Below are positions 48,387 to 64,000 of a stretch of 64,000 nt of DNA, one piece after another (within the stretch, counting starts at the first letter, position 1; every line of letters starts with the position of its first letter). The position numbers were made by a program, and so were the translations under genes. The notes under the pieces were generated by a model that was not told the DNA's origin, did no database searches, and worked only from the letters and a program-made list of their open reading frames with translations. Origin of the DNA: Gymnogyps californianus (Eukaryota; Chordata; Aves; Accipitriformes; Cathartidae); NCBI RefSeq assembly GCF_018139145.2, contig NC_059487.1, forward strand, positions 3,865,792-3,929,791. Direction: 5' to 3'.

Positions 48387-50113
48387 AGGAAACGTTTTCT
48401 ATAACCAGAAAATACAAGTGGTTGGGGTCAGATAAAATAGAAACGAAGCATTTTTAGGCATGTGGCAAATGCCCATAAAAATGTCAGCTACAATTTTGCA
48501 CATTTCTGACAAACAAAATGACAAACTTTCCCAGTAGTGTAGTTTATTATTGCCAGAGAGAAGGATCAGAATAAGAATCTGCAGATAGTCTGTTAGTAAA
48601 CAATGTCCAAAATGGCAAGCTGAAAGTTTCTGTTGCTAAGCTGAGGAGAAGGTTTAGGTTAAACAGGCTTTTGCTTAAAGCTCCCACTACATCCTCAGTG
48701 ATAATACTTAAAGTGATGCTGGGAAACCCGTTTATCTTTTTAAAAATCATAGAATAAATATCAGAGAAGGTCTAAAATATTTTATTAAAGCCTCCAGTGA
48801 ACTGTAGGATTGAGGAAAGTTTTCCGAACTGCTGGCGGGACATCGTTAAAGCTGCAGTCCATATGTCTGGTGGGTGCTCCTGCTGCATTAGCAAATGCTA
48901 GTAGCAGCCTGCGTAAGGACAACTTCAGTACTGAGTAATTCATAAATTGGTTGTACTTGTAAAGATTAGTTGGTTTTATGTTTAGCAGTGGGAGCCAAAT
49001 GATTTCCAAGTGATTCACTGACTGCCTCATTGTTAACAGAGAGTGTGCCAGATACCCGCAGACCTGAAGGAACAGTTAATTCAAAAGCATGAGCTAGGTT
49101 TTGTTTCACTCCTGCTTGTTGAAGGTGCCAGAACTTCACTTCCCACAGAAGCATTGATGAGCTATTGCTATGCTAAAAATTTTTCAGACCAATCTTTCTG
49201 CAACAATGAGCATCTGAAAGCCAGGAGAATGATACACTGCTGGCTCTTTCCAATCTTTTAATCGATCTCCCCTGTCTCACTAAACAAAGGACCAGTCTCA
49301 CACAGACAGGTGAGGGCAGCACATGCGAATATCCTGACAAAAAGTAAAATGACTGCAGCAGTATCTTTCTTTGTCAAATGGGTGAGTGGTGTTAAGCAGA
49401 CAGTAAACCTGCCTCAGCTGTAGCAGAATTGAACTTAAGGGCTTTGTTAACTGCCTGAGGAAGAAAAAAAAAAAGGCAGAGTGCATTTGAATGCCTTGTA
49501 ACCTCTTTGAGCCTGAAATAGTAAGCTAGAAATAACAAGATTGCTATTACATATCATAGAGGCCAAAAGCTTAGCAGGAATCGAAAAGGATTAACATTTC
49601 ATAGAGTTGTAAAGAATATGAAGAGTTGTTGTTTCCTGAAACAAAAGTGAATTGGGAGAGCTATAAAGCCACCTGCTCAGTATGTAAGCCAGCCTTTTAG
49701 TGATGGGAGGTAGGAGGAGACTTGCTGTCAGGAATTAAAGTTAGAGAACTCTACATCCCAGGATATATCCCAAAAAGAGATGTGAAGGAGGGCCAGAAAT
49801 AGTTACATTCTCAGAAGATGTGAGAATCTTTTTGATCTAAACTAGTTCTTGCACCCTGAAACTGTTTCAAAAGGGATCTGACACCACTGCCACCTGCTAA
49901 TGCTCTCCTCTAGCGCAGTCGCCGTTTGGCCCAAGCAAACAGTTCATGTTTCAACTTGGTAGCTGAAGAAGAAAGCATCTGCTTTCTAATATTCAGCACA
50001 TTAAAAATTCATTATAGACTGGATGTTTTTTTAGTTATTCCTTTTCCCAAAGAGTGACGTGATTGAAATCTATTCTGACATTAACCAAGGTGTATCTTGA
50101 TTAACTCAACTAA

Positions 50114-59376
<9,263 letters not shown>

Positions 59377-59413
59377 GAAACAAAAATCAACTGTGTCCGG
59401 CTGGCAACAAAAG
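59377..59413 (+). CDS. PTPRT: PTPRT 37-nt micro-exon: end of FNIII-4 and stalk
   Basis: Thirty-seven nucleotides encode ETKINCVRLATK plus one base (phase 0 in, phase 1 out). The acceptor is preceded by a long T-rich tract (CTATATTCTTTTTTTTTATTTTTCAG) and the donor is AAG|GTATGT. The peptide follows directly after KANG of the previous exon, giving KANGETKINCVRLATK, the sequence expected for PTPRT at the end of the fourth FNIII repeat (PTPRM has IDCVQVATK). The exon is too short to be found as an ORF and was identified by family continuity and phase. The next exon, leading to the stalk and transmembrane helix, must lie beyond 64000 or was not recognised. Confidence 0.93.
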
Positions 59414-62400
59414 GTATGTGGGTCTCTTTTTCCTGCAAAGCACAATGCCAGTAATGTAAAAGCTGCAGTGGTGACACAACTTGATTACAGTTACTATTCA
59501 AAGAAAAAAACCTCTTTCTTTTCTTTTTTTTTTTCTTTTTTTTCCAAGGAAGATTATGAACGCAGAACAACAATTTCCAGAACAACTGCACTATATGTGT
59601 GGACTTTGTTATTTTTTTAAGACAGGGTATCTTTCTCTGTCTCTGTGGTTCCTCCTTTCCCTTATTCTGTCGACAGCTTTCCTGTCCTGAGGACTGTTCT
59701 TGCTATTGGCAGAACGTCACTGAAAAAGCAACATTAACTTCCTATTAAATTCGTTCTCTCCGCGGCTGTATAAAGTAGATAAGTAAGAGGAGATCTCGAG
59801 TAAGCCTAACCTTGAACACAGCGGGGCACAGTTCTTATATCACACCATTTTCATGGTATAATTCAACAAACTAGTAGAGTACATTCCTTATTTCCATTGC
59901 CGTTAGTTCAGAATAGACCAAACTGATAGGTCAAATAGACCAGACCGAGCAAACCTGAGACAAATATTGTTAAGATGCAATGCTCCGATCCCCAGGTTGC
60001 TTCACAAGGTGTAGCTCTTGAGGGACCAATGATGACAATGTCTGGGTTCCTTCTTGGAGTTTAGAGTTGCTTTTCACAACTCTTCTAAGGACTTAAAAAT
60101 CACCCCAGGGGCTACTTTGCCAGCAAAGGTGTCAGAAACCAATTTACTTGTAACACAGAGGAGTAGCTGTAAAAAGACTTTGTCAATGCATGTCGTAGTC
60201 TCAAAATGAGCTGTAAGGAAATGATAGGGTAATTGCCATGGGCTGTGTTACAGGTAGCTCTCCATTTCCAAAACTTAGGGTTGCCATCTTGTGCTCCTGC
60301 TGCTTTGCTGTAATGTGAAATAACTGCATTACTGCCTGTGGAGTCTTTTGAGAGTTAAACGAAATTGGCAGGAACCCATGACTTTTTTTTTTTAATTTGA
60401 GGCACTATCCCATTTCTTCCATTCTTTTCACTCCTTTCTGTCTTGTGGCAGTAACAGAAGTTAATTACTTCTAGGTACTTTCTCCTGATTGCTTCTGCAT
60501 CTCCACTTACAGAGGAGTTGGGAGGGCTCAAAGAAGCCCCAGCTAACAGTTATTGTGTACCAGAAGAGGACTTTTTCCGTCTTCATATGGAGACATCCCC
60601 CAGTCTGTTACAGAAAGCCATGCGCTGGGATGGCGGGTGCTGCGCGGAGGTCCCCCTGTGCAGCTGTGTTCACTGCTGGCACCTGATACGCAAACTGGTG
60701 GGGCTGTAAGCAGTTGTGTCACCACTGAAAGCCAAGGAGGATGAGCCATTTCTCCCCGTTCTCCTTTTCATCTGTGGCTCTGGTGCTCCCCGTATCCTCT
60801 TGTTGCTTTCCTTTTAAAAAGTTCCTCATAAAATCTTTATTTAATTCATTTCTCTGGGTTACAAACATTCTATGTGTCTCAGTCTCCCCTCCTTCCCCCT
60901 CAGTTTTTCCAGCTGGTAGTGACGTGACCATTTCGAATACCTTATTTTGGCTTTCTGGTGGTAGAAGGAGAATGAGCGGGACTGGGTAAGATGAGTCTGG
61001 GTGAAATGAGTCTCCCCAGGGTTTTCCCAGAGCATGACTAGAGGTCTTTTCATGAGACCAGAGAAACTGGATTAATTCATTTTTGGAAACCTTAGTTTCT
61101 TCCGTTTCAGTCGTTCCTTGTTCTGGAGTTGGTGGAAGAATGTTGTCATGCTAGCAGAAAAGATATTTGCTCTGTGACTATTCAAAGAAAAATAAAAACC
61201 TACGTAGCTTGACAAGTACCATTCTTGCATGACCTTTTGATTTGCACTGTCTGATTTGGGTACTTTGGAAAAGTGTCACCTAAGTGTTTGACCTTGAGTT
61301 GACTTCTGCAAACCGATGTAATTTTCATTAACCTGTTAGGTCACCAGAAAGAGTCAATAAGCTACCCTCATTCTGTTGTTTCTGAATGTCGTCTCTTTTT
61401 TTAAAAAGGATCTGTTACTGATATTAGTTTGAGAAGAGATATAAAAGAGAGGGGTAGAGCCTGAGGAAGCCTAGAGCCACTGCTTTTTTGGTGATCTTAT
61501 TCTTTAGGATTTTTCTTGATTGACATGAATGGAAAAGGACAAGAAATGATAGTAGTTCTAGTGTTTATTCTCACTGTCTCAATGGATATCACTTTTGGAT
61601 TTATAGGCAGATGTCTTTATTTCTCTAGATGGAGTGTGGAAGTCTCTGTGGAAATTCTTTTTTTCCCCTTCTTTTTTTCCTCTTGTCCTCGCTCTGAGAA
61701 TTGCAGTGGTGTATGTCGCAGTGCCTCACCATTAGCAAGGACACTGGAATATGCACATCTGTGGCTAATTTTATGCAGTTTTAGCTCTTCAAAGGTAGGG
61801 TATTGCCTGCAGCTCACAAGCAAGGCAGCATCACAAGCGAATCTGTAGTCTTGGTAACATTAACAGTGTCTTCCATTGCTGCCATCTGTGAAGTATTAGC
61901 AGCTGAGCAATAGCTGAACAATGTGGTTCTGTGGTTTGGAGCTTTCCCATAGTTTCAGATTTCCATATGTTATGAGGCTGAATTCCCACCATACATTAAC
62001 TCCATATGAATAGAAGGACTTAGACACTCCACATCCCAACCCCTGAAGAGAGCGGTGTCATATCTGCCCTCTCTCTGCTGTGTGGCAGTGGACGGAGACA
62101 CTCATGAAACTATGGTTACATTGTGACCTGATCAAAGGCTGGTAGCTGGGATGTTCTGGATGACATACTGTGTCTGTGCTGTCTTCTGTCTACTCATTAT
62201 ATTGATTATCTTTAATGGCATTGCCCTGTATTTGCCTTTATTTGCATTGTTGTCTTTCTGAGGATAGAATGAGCGAACCTGTAGTCTGCCTTGGACAAAA
62301 TCATCAGAGCTGCTAGCAAAGATACCGCTGTGGTGTCTTTGGTAAGAGTCAGGGAAAAAAAAAAACTTTTTTGGAGTCGGGGCTAACCTCAGCATTGACA

Positions 62401-64000
62401 GCTTAAAAGCTCTGCTTTGAGTTGGTACCAGAGAAAAAGCATATTTTGTTTTGACACCAGAAAATAAATACATACTACTGGTGCCAGACTAAACGTTCAT
62501 TTTGGGATAAAGGCCTGATTTTTCCATTCGTAGACATTTGACACTATAGTAGCTCCATTAATGTTAGTGAAATGAGTTCTGATTTACACCAATAACAGGA
62601 AGATTAGGATCGAGATGTGTTTAAGCAAGGCAAGTATTCTCTTGAAGTACTGGATTAACAAGGGCACTAAATGTGAGTGTGGGAGTAATTAGGCAATAAA
62701 ATGTGTTAGGCAGTGTGTTACTGGGGGATTATAACACATCTTGGGTGTTGCTGCAAGGCACCTGTTCAGAAGCTGAGTAGCTTGAGTTACTTGAGAGATG
62801 CATGAGGCTGTTCCACTGTCGCTACTGCAGCAGGCTGGGAGGCAATTTGCTTTGGATGTCCCATTGCCTCAAAACCAAGAAAATGAAAGCAGACAACTCT
62901 TTTAAAAGTGTTCTAGTCCATTAAAGAGAGTTTTGGAGATTTCCCTGTTTTCTCTCCTCCGCTTTTACCAAGAAATAGACTGTTCAGATCGACCCTTTTT
63001 CAGTTCAGTTCAGCTCCACACAGGAGCTGCTTCCCACCTCTCCCAGTGGTGCACTCTTCTGCATGGTTTTCTGTGTGCCGCTCCTGTTCAGATGACCTTG
63101 ATTCTTGTGGTCGCAAGAAAGATCTCCCAAATCTTTGTGTATTGGCTTATTAAATGTCAGGGAGGGTTCAGCATTTCAGAGTACTAGGTCATGACACCAG
63201 TAGTGCATCCTCCAAAGCAGAGCTAGGAGATACCCACCTGGGTAAGCAATCTGTTGAGCTCATTTCCTTCCGCCCAGTGTCTCAGTATAAGAGTTGGCTG
63301 ATGCCGGTGGCAGGGACTTGTCATCAGCCTTTGCTGTGGTGACATTTGACGATCCATCAGAAAGCTCTCTGCATTTGTCCAATCTGTGTAGCCATTTCAC
63401 ATTTTGCCAGCATGTTTTAAATCCACAAGCATTATGAACCTTTTGTATCTACGTATGTATTTATTTTCAAATTCATTGGTCTCGGATTTCTTACCACTTC
63501 CAGCCATAAACGTCTCTCCTCACGTGGGCTACTCCTCTTTTTTTTTAAATTACTGGAGTAGTGTCATCTTTCACGGCATTAGTCACTTGGATGTATATCA
63601 TAGGCATAAAACACTCTTTAAAAATAAGTTTCTAATTAAACCCCGATTTACCAGCTCTCTGCCATTACAATTTTCATTCAGCCAGTTTATTTATTAGTTT
63701 TGCCATTTCGTTTCCTTGATAGCATTTGTTTTAATATGTCCCATTCTTTCTGAATTAACTGACTTGTTCTCCGTGTCTTAAAGCAACATATTTATATTGA
63801 CACTTTATTAGAGAAAATTGCAACCTCTTACCAAGAGAGAGCAATTACCTCTTGTATTCTTAAAGTGCATTAAATTAATTTCACAGTGTAATTGAAACCA
63901 AGGCAGAGGGCTCATTAATGGTTCCTTATCTCTTGATACTCATTTCTTCTTTCTTTAAAATGTGAGTTCTTGCAAATGAAAGAATGGAACTTTAATAATC
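59414..64000 (+). other. PTPRT: PTPRT intron (5' part), phase 1
   Basis: It starts GTATGT, followed about 100 bp later by a polypyrimidine tract. No transmembrane-encoding exon, alternative stalk exon or phosphatase exon could be recognised in the remaining 4.6 kb. The last few hundred bases are AT-rich with TTAATT-type motifs, possibly a conserved noncoding element. No other gene was seen. Confidence 0.8.
59511..59545. repeat. Polypyrimidine tract
   Basis: A nearly pure T/C tract (CCTCTTTCTTTTCTTTTTTT onward) about 100 nt downstream of the 37-nt exon donor. It has no AG-exon following it that I can support. It could bind PTB-type factors and influence micro-exon splicing; this is inference. 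Confidence 0.7.

Noticed and set aside
61516..61848. ORF with a hydrophobic stretch (IVVLVFILTVSMDITFGF) considered as the PTPRT transmembrane exon
   Set aside because: The sequence does not match the expected R2B transmembrane and flanking stop-transfer pattern, and there is no suitable acceptor/donor pair in phase.

Overview
This is vertebrate, almost certainly avian, genomic DNA. The coding sequence is broken into short exons by kilobase-scale introns with GT..AG borders. An intronic fragment from 32256 has the recognisable 3' end of a bird-type CR1 LINE. There are no bacterial-style ORFs, operons, CRISPR arrays, rRNA or intact tRNA genes.

The window holds one recognisable gene: an internal part of a receptor-type protein tyrosine phosphatase of the R2B (MAM-Ig-FNIII) group on the + strand, best identified as PTPRT (PTP-rho). 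Four coding exons are visible: 27798-27999 (202 nt), 31425-31527 (103 nt), 50323-50596 (274 nt) and 59377-59413 (37 nt). Their phases join without a break (0/1, 1/2, 2/0, 0/1) into 616 nt, about 205 codons. They encode the C-terminal half of the third fibronectin type III repeat, the fourth repeat and the start of the membrane-proximal stalk. I found no MAM, Ig, transmembrane or phosphatase exons, so the gene continues past both ends of the window.

Layout: 1-27797 is intron (3' part only). The exons are then separated by introns of 3,425, 18,795 and 8,780 bp, and 59414-64000 is the start of the next intron. The introns are mostly AT-rich unique sequence. They carry a CR1 fragment, several old SINE-like remnants (MIR-like and tRNA-derived), simple repeats and homopolymer runs, two CpG-dense islets (about 15.77-16.01 kb and 20.53-20.76 kb), and AT-rich blocks with homeodomain-type TAATTA cores that could be conserved regulatory elements.

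I do not see a new biological system. The observations most worth checking are the cryptic stop plus AATAAA just after the first exon (possible truncated, secreted ectodomain), the CpG islets deep in the intron, the atypical basic site in the fourth FNIII repeat, and the AT-rich candidate conserved elements. Recognition of gene and repeat families comes from memory of the families. No alignment or database search was run.
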